Positions 12,001-24,000 of a DNA stretch of 39,265 nucleotides are shown piece by piece (the first letter of the stretch is position 1; every line of letters begins with the position of its first letter). The notes beneath the pieces were generated by a model. It did not search any database, had not been told where the DNA came from, and saw only the letters and a list, made by a program, of their open reading frames with translations. The position numbers and the translations under genes were made by a program. Source of the DNA: Desulfobacteraceae bacterium (lineage in GTDB: Bacteria > Desulfobacterota > Desulfobacteria > Desulfobacterales > Desulfolunaceae); assembly GCA_013619155.1 (NCBI GenBank), contig JABXKT010000011.1, positions 1 through 39,265 on the forward strand, in the 5' to 3' direction.

Positions 12001-15000
12001 TCAGCGTCGGGTGGTGGCCCAGAGCTTGGGGTATATCGAATTCCATGGTGACGTCTTCTACAACCCCACCACCGTCTTTGCCGATTGGTTCCGCCTCTCC
12101 TTTACCCAGGGAGAGGGAGAGGATTACCTCAACGGGGAGGTCACCTGGAGCCAGGTCGAGGTACCCGACGACGACACCCCCTTTGAAGCGCTCTCCGACG
12201 TGCAGAAGGCTCATGTGGCCGAACAGCTTGGGTATACGGTCTATACGGACCCCGTCTATTATGACGCAGACGCCACCACAGATGCCTTGATGACCACCTT
12301 TACTCAAGGGGTCGACTATACCAATGCCGAGGTCGGTTTGGATGCTCTCCTGACCAACAATCGATGGCTCATCAGTGACGGATCCCATGAATATCTCGTG
12401 TATGCCTCGGACGCAGATGGCGACGGCCAATTTGATGAACTCCAGATCCGTGAGAACCATGAACTCATGGGGCAGCGCGGATTCGGCTTCTTACTGACCG
12501 GGACCATCACCACCCTGCAGGACGACCTGGATATCGTTGTCCAGGGGGCGGACGATGCCATTGTCAGGGGATCCTTTAACCTCCTGGGGGCCGGTTCGGA
12601 CTTAGATGTCCAGTCGGATAATTGGATTTACTGGGAAGGCACGGCCAACGTTACGGGTGATCTCGGCCTGTACGGTGGGGCCAGCGTGGACGGGACCAGT
12701 CTGCATGGGGCCAATGACGACGGCATGAGCGTGTATGTGCATGCCACCTCGAGCCTTGTGACCTCCGGTGCCGGCACCGATATCACCGTTTTCGGCGGGC
12801 AGGATGTCTATTTAGGTGGCGTCACCGTGGCCGGGGGCACCATCGGAACGGACGGTGTGACCTGGAGCGGGCCCGACTCCACGGTTCATCTCACGGCCGG
12901 GGAACAGATGTACGTTGGCACCACGGTGATGGCGGCGGCCAGTGTCGAGGTCGTCTCGGGGGCGCCAGGGGCCGATGATGAGGGGCTTAGCCTGGTTGTG
13001 GCGACAGACGGCGGTCTCGTGGCCACCGGAAATACCTCGGATGGATCTGGTGGGCGGGTCTCCGTTATGGCCTCCGGTGACCTCCAGATGATGGGGGGGA
13101 TTCTGTCGGGGGGGACCAGCCATGATGACGTGATTACATGGTCGGATGAGGACTCCATGATTCATATCGAAGCCACGGGCCAGGCCTGGATCGGCGGCGA
13201 GACCGTGGATATCGACAACAACCCCGTGGAGGTGGGTGGTAAACTCTTTGCCACGGAGCGCATCGAGATCATCGGCGGCACCCACATTACCGACGGCGAA
13301 GCCGTGAAGCTGCCCGGCTCGGCGCAGGTGATGGTGAGCCACAAGGATGGCTCCATCTACATCCGGTCCGGCCAGGACGCGTCCATCGATGCGATTATGG
13401 CGGCCGGTGGCGAGATCATTACCCACAAGGATCCCGACGGGATGACCCTGGGAGCCACCGTAATCAGCTATGACGGCAATTCTACGATAATCATCGAGGC
13501 CGAAGACCAGATCCGATTGGGCCGTGACCTGTATGCGGGAAAAGAGATTACCCTGCGTGCCGGGGACGATCCTCTGGACGGGACCAGCGGCAGCCTGTGG
13601 GAAGGCCAAGGGATCGTGCTCTACGGCTCCACCCATGTGGCGACATCTCAGGACAACAGTGAGATCAATCTGAGTGCCGACGGTGATATCTCCATTCTGG
13701 CCCCGGCCTGGACCAATGAGATCCTGGCCGATGGCTTCGCCGAGTATGCCAACGGTCATCTGTCGGGGGATGTGACCCTTGAGCTGTCCATTGATCTGGG
13801 CACCCATGTTTCAACGGCTCACGTGGTTCTATCTCGTGGTGATACGAGTGGGAATACCGGTGGTCTCGGTGACCTGGTGGCCGATCTGCAGCAGGCCATC
13901 AATAGCGCGCAGTTCGTGGTCACCGAATCCCGGGGCAGTGACGCCCCGGCTCTGGGCAGTACCCACGGGTTGACCGGGGATGAGCTCACGGTGCGCCTGA
14001 GCAACGGGCGGCTGATGATCACCGGTTATTATGATTTTTCTCTCACCCAGGGCGGTTCTGAAAATGCGGACCTCATCGGCTTCACCCAGGACGCCGTGGC
14101 CTCCCGTCGCCGCGCCGTGGATGCCTCCGCGCAAGGGTCCGTGGTGAATATCGGGTCACCCACCGAAGGGAATGGCCGGATCTATATCGCCAACTGGATT
14201 CGCGGGTATGAGGGTATCAATTTTTATAGTGGCACCCAGGAAGACGGGGCCCAGGATCTTCTCTTCGAGACGACCGGTGTCTTAGAGACGATGAACGGCG
14301 GTATCTCCATGGATCTGGGTGACAACGCCGTCATGAAGGGGTCGCTCATCGCCCGGGGCCGCAACGCGGACGTGGTTATTCATGCCGCCGAAACGCTGGA
14401 ACTCCATGGGGATATCACGGCTCAAAATGATATCATCATCACGGCCGGCAGTGCGGTGAATTCCGGTGATACAAGTATTACTACATATGGAACCGGTCGT
14501 TTTACCACCGAAGATGCAGGGGGCGTCATCCGCATCACCGGTTTGAACGATGTGACAATCAATAACGTCATCGGTGCGGACAACCCCGACCTCGGCTTGC
14601 TGGAGATCGAGTCCACCAGCGGTACCCTGACCCTGGATCATGAATCCGGTCAACTGGTGACTGGTGCCCAGATCAACCTGACGGCCCGGCAGCTGGATCT
14701 GGCCGGGGTGATTACCAGTACCCGGAATACCTCCGCCATCTATGATGACGAGGTGGTCCTGACGGCCACAGATGGGATCGATCTTTCGGGGTCCTTGAAC
14801 CTTGCGGGGTCCATGAAGATTGTTAGTGACCGGGATGTGGAGATCGTCAATATGCGCCTGGTCATCGACAACCCGGGCCAGCACCTGGCGATTGCTGCCG
14901 GCGGGGATGTCATTATCGGCAATATCCATCCCGTGGAAGGGGATGATCGTCCCACGGCGGCCGTATTGCAGGCGGCAAAGTATGTCACCATAGATGCCGG

Positions 15001-18000
15001 TGGAAGTGTGTACATCGGCAGTGACGGCCAGCTCTTCTCCACGGCCGACGGCAGCGCCATTACCGTTGAGGCCGCCGGGGACGTCGTTGTCAGTGGCGTC
15101 ATCTACGCCGGTGCCGCCCTGGATGATGAGGCGGGATACACCTGGACCGGTGAGGGGGCTGAGGTGACTATCTCGGCAGAAGGCAGCCTCCTCGTGGGCG
15201 GCCAGGGGCTCGATGCGAGCCTTACGGTCGTCGAGACGGCGGGCAGTATCGCCTCAACGGGCCGGGTATCCATCGAGGTGGGCAGTAACGCCGAGGGCCA
15301 GGGATTCACCCTGATGCACTCCAGCTCTGTGTATGTGGACGCCTCCGGCCATGGAACTTTTTCTGCAGTGACCCCGGGATCTCTGGAGATCGAATCAGAC
15401 GGCGAGTTTCAGGTGTATGGCCTGATCGATGCCCGGGATGGGGGAGCCGACGCGACGCTCTCATCGGGCGGTATGCTCTATATAGATGGCTTGGTCCGGG
15501 CCGACGACACCCTCTCCCTCATCGGAGGTGCACGCGCCTTCAACTACGGAGTCGACGGCTCCGATGACTCTTTATCGGAGATCGAAGAAGCCGGGTCCCC
15601 CGATATCGGGGTCTGGATCGCCGAGGCCGTTTTCGGGGAAGACGGTTCATATCAGAGCGGTGGCGCCCTGGATACCGGCGTCGGGGGCTCCATCACGATC
15701 TCCTCGGCAGATATGATCTATGTGCAGGGTGTGGCCGGCATGGTATTCGCTGGTGCCGCCCGTACAGCCACCATGGAGATCGAGTCCACTAAATCCACGG
15801 TCATGATTGTGGGACAGGTGGATGCGGGAGATAGCGTGCGTGTCACGGCCCGGGACATCAACGTGTGGGAGGGCGGCCGGGTTAAAGGTTGGCAGGATGA
15901 TTCTCGGGTTACCCTGGATGCCTCCGGGAATATTTATGTGCGGACCGCCCTGAATCCGGGACTTGTGGAGGCTGGCGCCCTGGTTCACATCACCGCGTCG
16001 ACTATGCGCTTAGATGGTATCTTGAATGCCACCTCCATGGCCGCCGAACATCCCGGGCGGGTACTCTTGAATGCCGTGGATGAGGTGATCGTCACAGGCG
16101 GGGTCCATGCCGAAGGCCTCATTGATATTCGTGGCGGCGTGGATGCCGGATGGACCATGGAGACCCTCCGGGGCGATATTCAGATCGATGCCTTGCACGA
16201 TGCCATCGTCCTTGTGGCCGGCGCCGGTTCCCTTGAGACTCCGGGGGCGATGAATATCCGCTCCGGAGGGGTGATGCGTGTGGTGTCCTCTTCCAGTTTT
16301 GACGCAGACGAGGTGCTCTCCATCACCACGCCGATGGTGACCACGGTGGCAAAGACCATTCAGGTCGTGACGGGCTATCAGCAGGTCGCCGTCGGTATCC
16401 GCCAGGTGCCGGTGACGTCCCTGGTAACCACCACCTATGTCGAAGAGCTGCCCCCGGTCCTGGTGGATGTGGGCGATCGATTCTACTCCATGAATGTCAA
16501 CTTAGAGCAGGCGGGTTATTACAACCCGAACGCCGCTGAAGGAGACCGGTTCAAGGAGACCTTTATCGAGGGGATCGATTATCATAACTCCCAGGTCAAT
16601 TGGGGGCTGTATGGGGTCGACGGCTCCCAGATGACCGATAATTATAGGCTTTTGGCCTACAAATCCTTCGGGCAGCTCAATGATGCCCAGCGTAATGCCG
16701 TACTCAACACCCTGCATTACAAGGCACTCTATGATTTTTCCTACTCGAATGCGCGGGTTCACGAGCAAAAAGGCATCAATGATCCGGTGACCTATGCGTG
16801 GAATCCGGAGTGGAAAGCCCAGTACGACACCTATGCGGGCTCCGGTCAGCAGGAGAAGTTGGATAACTGGACGGTCTATACCATTGATGTGGCCGGCTGG
16901 AGCGACAAGTACATCCTCATGCCCGAGGGTGCCAATGAAGATGTGTTGCGGGTGGAGTCCTTCGGAGAGGCACGGTATCTCTCGGGGGATACGACCCTTG
17001 ATGGGGAGAACGGTGGAACCTGGAAGAGTGCCACCGAGCTGGGGCTCACATTCATAGCTTACTACAACCCCACCGCCGATACCGGGGACGCCTTCAAGGA
17101 TACTTTCATTCCGGATACGGATTTTACCATCGCCACGATTGACTGGGCCGCATATGGCGCCGTCGCTCCGGATGCGGGGACGGCTTTCGCCTCCTACAAC
17201 GCCGATCAGAAGCTGGCGGTGGCCGATAGCTTAGGGTATGTGGCCCAATACTCGGCCCCTAAAAAAGGGGAGTTTGTGGCCCGGTACCAGGATGAGGCCG
17301 GCGTGAACTACACCCAGAATAGCTCCACCTTTGATGGCGAGGTATTGGATTCGACCACCTCGTACGGTCATTGGGGGGCAGCCTACAAGCGTAATATCAG
17401 TGATTTTGATGAAAACGGTGGCGTCTGGACCGTCGGTTATGAGGGGGCTTCGGGGACGCGTACCTTTGAGTTTACCTCGGAAATTTTGGATATGACCCGG
17501 GATCCGGACTGGGCCTGGGGGAACACCGGTCCAACCACAGGCGACGATTTTTGGAACTCTCGGGACACCACCAAGATCTATGCGCCGTCTGAGTTCATCA
17601 GTACCCTCGACAAGAGTGAAGGGGATACGCTCTCCCTCGTTCTGACAGACACGGTCACCCATCGCGGTGTGCATGTGGGGAGCTACCAGTGGTGGGCCGA
17701 GAACTGGCTCTGGACCCAGGACTCGAAGTTATGGCAGACAAAACCCGCCCCGTATGCCGATCACGACCCCAACGCCATGGTCACTTTTTACAAAGATAAC
17801 TGGTTCGGTGGATGGTATCAGGCCTTTCGTCCGGGTTATTTTGGCTCCGACGATTGGCCGTCCGCTCAGACTACGGGTAAAAAAGACTTAGATAACAATG
17901 ACTACAGCTCGGTCTCCATCCCGAATAATATGAAGGTGACGGTGTATGACGGGGACTGGTTCGATACCGGCAGTGCTACCTGGACCTCCACCATTGGCGA

Positions 18001-21000
18001 TTTCAGCAACAACTGGGACAATGATATCGAAATGGTCCGGGTCTATGGGTACATGGATAACGGGACCTGGCATACCCAACAACTCTATGAGGACACCCAT
18101 GATTACACATATGACTGGACCTCGGATTACCACAGTGTCTACGACACTCGAATCAGCCTGGATTACAATTGGACCAGCCAGGCCGAAGATATCTTTGATT
18201 ACCAGTCGGTGACGAAATTGGTGAGTGTGACCCAGGAGGTCACCACCATGCAGGACGAGACCATCTGGGAGAACCAGACCCTCACCAAAGATCAGACCAT
18301 TCTCGTGACGGAGAGCACAGACGTCGGCTTGGATGTGGCCAGCGGCTTGTTCGACGGCAACGCCCTTGAGGCGGAAAATATTACCATTGAGACCCGGGAT
18401 GATATCTTTTTAGGGGGACCGATCGAGGCTTCGGGCTCCCTATTCGTCCATGCGGGAGGGAACCTCACCGTTGAAGGGGCGGTGGCCGAAGGTGCCGTCG
18501 ATCCCTCCCGGGTTGAGATTCAGGCCGGGGGCCAGCTGAACCTCAATGCATCTCAATCGCTGATCCTGTCCGATTCCGCACAGCTGACAGCCCAGGGTAC
18601 GGTCACCCTCCGGGCAGATCAACATATCGTCGTGGGCAGGGAGACGACTCCCGCATCGGCCCTGGGCGCCTCGGTCGCCTCGGGTGATCGGGTCGAGATT
18701 ATGGCCCGTATGGATATCTCCCTCAGTGGTCATGTGTCGGCGGCCACCCAGGTGGTTATTCAGGCAGGCGATACGTCGGACGGCGGTTCGGCCAGCGGCT
18801 CTATCTTCGGTGATACCGAAGGTGCGGTCACCGTGACGGAAGCCGGTGGCTTTATCTCTCTTACGGCCGGCAAGGCTGGGGGGGATATCGCCCTCTCCGA
18901 GAGCCGGGTGGAGACCCCCGGTGAGGTTCTCTTGAGCGCCGTGGCCGGGACGGTTGGTTTCGATGACGGCCAGTTGATCGCCGATACATTGACGGGACGC
19001 GCGGCCCGTGGGTTTGATGTCTTTACGAAAGATGCGGGTGGCGATCTCGTCGCCAACGCCCGGGTGACCCATCTCGATATTGCCTTGATAGAAAGTGGTG
19101 ACATCGTCTTTGCCAATGCGGGTGACCTTGTTCTCACAAGCGTCATGGCCGTGGACGGTGGGATCACCATTGACGTGGATGGCAGCGTCGACGTTATCAA
19201 GGTCCTCACCCAGGGCGCCAGCGATAGGAATGATATTTTCATCACGGCCGCACGAAGTGATGGTGGCTCGGCAGACCTCGGCATCGAGCGGCTCGAGGCC
19301 GGCGGTCGGGGGGATATCGTACTGGATATAAGGGGCTCCATTACCCAGGCCACAGGAACGATTGTGGCCGATCGGCTGGATATAGAGCTTCAGGGAGGGG
19401 CCACGGGGGCCGGCGGTCTTGATATTCGTACCCGTGTTTCCGCGCTCTCCCTTGCGACTCGGTCCCAAGGGGATGTGACAATCACCCAGGCTGGAGAGGC
19501 ACAGCTCTCCTTGGAGACGGTGAGGGTCTTCAACGGCAACCTGACGGTTATCGCTGAAGGCAGTGTCGAGCTCGTCGATGTGCGTGTTGCCACCGAAAGC
19601 AATCGCACGACGGTGGACGGGGTGACGACCTGGACGGACAACGTAGTGACCGTGGATACAGCCCACGATGGGGGGACCGGCAATATTCTGGTCCGGAGCC
19701 TGGTGTTCGGCAGTGCCGTACAGGCGGAGGATGGTTCATGGCTCCTCGGTGACACGGTGGTGGACTCCCTCATTGCCCAGGGGGACGTGGTTTTTAAGGC
19801 CGGCGGGGCGATTGCCGAGTCCTTTACCGATGACGGGGTGGATATCGTCGCCGATACCTTGTCGTTTACGGCGGGCAGTGGGATTACCGGTCTTGAGGTG
19901 ATGGCCAACACCCTGGCCTCCCTTGTGACTACCACCGGGGATATCCAGATTCGTGACATGGATCGTAGTATCGATAGGGTCCCTGGCCTTGAGGTCGGTG
20001 TCGTGCATACGGCAATCAACGCGAACACCTCCGTCAACATCCAGGCGGAGAACACCCTCCAGCTGAAGGGTATCGATACCGGAGACGGGACCGTCTCCTC
20101 CGATATCCAAGGGGATACCATCCATCTGACCAGCATCGATGGCAGTATCCTGGTGGCCCGTCCCGATGGGTACGCATACAACACCGGCGCCCCCACAGGT
20201 GACAGCCTGCATTACACAAGCGGAATCGCCTTTGATGCCGGCAAGTCGGTGGAGCTCTATCGTTTTTTTAATGGGCCCACGGTTGGCGATGGGATCGCCT
20301 CCTTGAAGTGGCTTGAATACAGGACCGGCGCGGGATTTCAGTTCGGCACCGAGACGGACGGAGGGGAACGGGGGACGACCGCCCAGATGCCCGATGATCT
20401 GACGGCAGATACCATTATCCTGGAATCTCCGGATACCCTCTCCATTTCCGGGACACTGACCGCCAGCGAAAAGATTGAGTTGATCTCCGGTGCCAACGTC
20501 TCCATCAAGGGTAATATTGTGGCCGGGGCCAATGCCATCGGCGGTTTGATTGGTGAACTCTCCATCACGGCGTTGGGGGTGAACACGGTCACGCAAGCTG
20601 TGCTCATGCCCGGTGAAGAGTATTTAACTCCAGAAGCGCTCAAGGCCATCCTCGAGGCTCGTGAGGCCGAGGCCAGCGGTTTTATTAATATCCACACCGA
20701 TGGGATTGATGCCGCAAATTTTGAGCTGCGGGCCCTGAACGGCGTGACCGTGGACTTAAAGGAAAATTTCCTTCTCTCCGGTTTTGTCGGTGGGACCACT
20801 GGTTTCAGTGCCACGAAAAATATCACCTTAAGGACTTTAGGCATCCTGACGGTTCAGGGGGGGATCGTCAGCGCGGATGAGGATTTGGGTATCTCCGCCG
20901 CGGATGTTCGCAGCGACCAGAGCTCTATCTTTATCGCCGAAGCGCTGTCGGTGGTTTCCGAACACGGTATCCTGCTCAACACCCAGGTGGGACTCCTGGA

Positions 21001-24000
21001 TGCGGCCTCCACCGGGGCCGGGGACATCATTATCAACGAGGCCGACGGCATCACCTTGGAGAGTGTGGTCGCCAACTCTGGAACCATCGAGGTGAGTTCC
21101 GGAGGTACCATGTATGTGAGGAATGCCGAAACCATCGAAGATGGCGGAAATTATTTCTTCGAGGTGTCGGGGGGCTCCACGGCAGGGGTCTCTGTGGATG
21201 GCCCGGCGGTGGTGGTGACCTCGCCCGGCCAGGCCAGTTCGGCCGCCGAGTATTCATACGTATTGAATATTGGCGACAACGCCATTGCCTTCAGGGCCCT
21301 TGAGGACGGCAACGGTAAGGAGTACCTCTTTGTGGCCCTCGTTAGTGACGGCGTGGAAGAGACCGTTGCCGAGTACAACGGCACCGACACGCTGACCATT
21401 CACGTGCGTACCGATGGCGCAAGCACCATCGGGGCGGTTCTCGCCGCCATTAACGGTGAATCCGGCGGTCTCTTTTCCGAGGCCCACCTCACCTCCGGGG
21501 ATGCCGCCGCCACCCTTGGATCGACGGCCTTGGTCAGCAACATGACCCCCGGGGCCCCAAAGGCCGCGGCACGATACAGCTTTGAGCTCGCCGGTGATAC
21601 CATCTCCTTTTGCGTCAGTGACGATGGGACAACGACTGGAGACGGAAGCCAGTACAACGGTCTCTTTACCCGGGTCGAAGTCGTTGGGGACAATGCCGGG
21701 TCGGTGTTTGTGGCGTACAATGGAGACGATACGCTGACCATCCATGTCAACAGTGATGGCTCGAGCACCACAGCCGAAGTCGCTGCGGCCATCAGCGCCA
21801 CATCCGATCTCTATTTTGATGCGGAATCTACCGGGACCGCTTCCCTTGCCATTACGCGTCAGCGCATGGTTCAGGTCGTGGAAGGGGAGGATGGCACGGC
21901 GGCTGCCCACTCTTTTGAGCTGGCCGGTGAGACGGTTTCCTTTAAGGTCAGTGATGACGGGCTGAGTACGGGGGATGGGGCTGGGTTTAATACACTGACC
22001 GTGGTGGTGGCGTATGACGCCATTGATGCCGCCGATGTATCGGCGACCTATGCAGGCAATACCCTGACGGTGCATGTCACAAAGGATGGTACCACATCCG
22101 TGGGTGCGGTTGTCGGGGCCATCGACGCCCTGGATGATTTCTTTGACGTTGACGCAATAAATGAGGCGGTGTTCGTTCCTGCCACCGCACAGGTTGTGAA
22201 CACCGAACAGGCGGGGCAGACGGGTCAGGCCGCGATGTACTCGTTTACCCTTGCGGGAAATGATGTTTTATTTTACGCCAGCGCCAACGAGGCCCTGGAT
22301 GGCGACGGGAGCGCCTTTGGTACCCTTCAATTCATTGTCGTAAATGATCTGGACGCCGAGGCGGTATCGGCGGCATATTCTGACGGGACCCTCACTGTTC
22401 ATGTGAAACGTGATGGCACGAGCACCACGGAACATGTGGCCGCCGCCATTAATTTACTGGAAGGCTTCTTTGATGCGTCTTCCACGGGGTCGGCATCCCT
22501 TGCCGCAGATATGACCCTGGCGGTGGACCCCACACAGGTCGGCCAGGTGGCCCAGGCCGCCATGTATTCGTTTACGCTTGCCGGGTATGACGTGTCATTT
22601 TCCGCCAGCGCCAACAAGGCCCCGGATGGCGACGGCAGCGCCTTTGACACCCTTCAATTTGTTGTCGTCAACGATCTGGATGCCGGAGAGCCCTTGGCTG
22701 AATTCGATGTCGAGACTCAGACCCTGACCATTCATGTCAGAACGGACGGCACCAGCGCCACGGCAGAAGTCGTCTCTGCCATTGAGACCCTTGACAACTT
22801 CTTTGGGGTATCTTTGCCGGGTACTGCACCCCTTGCTGTGGACATGATCCAGGCGATTGAGCCTACCCAGGCAGGTCAGGCGGGTCAGGCATCCAAATTT
22901 TCCTTTGTCGTCGCCGGCGATACGGTCACCTTGTCTGTCAGTGACAACGGCCTGACTACGGGAGACGGCAGCCGGTTCAACGAGCTCTCCGTCGTCATGA
23001 CGGATGATGCGGAGACCGTCTTCGCCGCCTATGATTCTGCGAAGAATCTGTTGACGGTGCATGTGAAAAATGACGGTACGAGCACCACGGCCGATGTGGT
23101 AGCTGCCATCAATGCCATGGTACCCATCCCAGACGTGGGAGCCTTTTTCGGTGCAACTGTGGCTTGCGTCATTGCAGAGTCTCCGGCACAGGTGGTGTTC
23201 GGCGCACAAGATGTTCAGCAAACCACTGTCGGCGAACACGGCACCCCAGCGGCGTTCCGTCTCGACGCCAACGGCGAGACGGTCACCTTCTCTGTCAGTG
23301 CTGACGGCACCGCGACCGATAGTGGCGCTGCGTTTAATAATATGGTGATCCGTATCGCCGGGGATGCGGCAGGCGAGGTGAGGGCAGAGTATAATGCCGG
23401 TGTGCTCACCCTCCATGTCAAGGCCGATGGGACCAGCACCAGCCATGATATGGCGGCGGCGATCGATGACCTGGCCGGCTTCTTCTCGAGCGTTGCCAGT
23501 GGGGATGCGTTGATCTCCGCTGATACCCCCACAATCACCCAGATGGAAACCGGGACCATCGGTACGGCGGCAGAATTCTCCTTTGAGCTTGCCGGAGAGA
23601 CGATCTCCTTTCATGCGTCGACGGATGGTACCGAGGCGGGCAACGGTACCATATACGAGGGCCTCTCCGTTACGGTGGTCATGGATGTGGATCTGGTGGC
23701 GGACCCGGATAACCTTATCCGGGCATCCTATGATTCCGGTTCAAAGGTGTTGACCATCCACCTGAAGAGTGACGGGACCTCCACCACGGCAGATTTTGTT
23801 ACGGCCATCAATGCGGAAGAGATCACTGACTTCTTTGGGGCAACGTTCTTCCACGGCACCGTGACTGTCCCGGACATGGCTCCTGGGGTTGTCATTAGCG
23901 AGGGTGCCGAGCATACCCCGGCGGCGATCTCTTTTGATCTTGCCGGTGAGACCCTCACCTTTTATGCGGCGGTCGCTGAAGGGAACGGTACGCCTTTTAG

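Larger units (their letters stand above)
12344..16321 (+). other. Haemagglutinin-like beta-helix segment 2
   Basis: About 1,326 residues of short strands and Gly/Asp/Asn turns, with frequent phrases such as VTGDLGLYGG, GEITLRAGDD and GSVYIGSDG. It begins with an EF-hand-like loop (12410-12445) and a DDLDIVVQGADDAIVRG stretch, and contains a non-helix module at 13769-14119. RGD tripeptides lie at 13835 and 16169. The end is marked by the switch to a Val/Thr-rich linker at 16322. Confidence 0.65.
16322..18310 (+). other. Aromatic-rich cassette interrupting the beta-helix
   Basis: About 663 residues that differ sharply from both neighbours: many Trp and Tyr, more Lys and Gln, and little beta-helix repetition. 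It is bordered by similar Val/Thr/Gln-rich linkers (VTTVAKTIQVVTGYQQ near 16337 and VTKLVSVTQEVTTMQ near 18212). Inside are two copies of the 67-residue repeat, a Trp-rich stretch and a beta/gamma-crystallin domain. After it the beta-helix pattern resumes at once, so the cassette looks like a globular head inserted into a rod. Frame and codon use stay intact. Confidence 0.75.

Noticed and set aside
18440..19666. A 408-codon minus-strand open frame
   Set aside because: Antisense shadow of beta-helix segment 3. Its composition is the mirror of the sense codons and it shows no domain.
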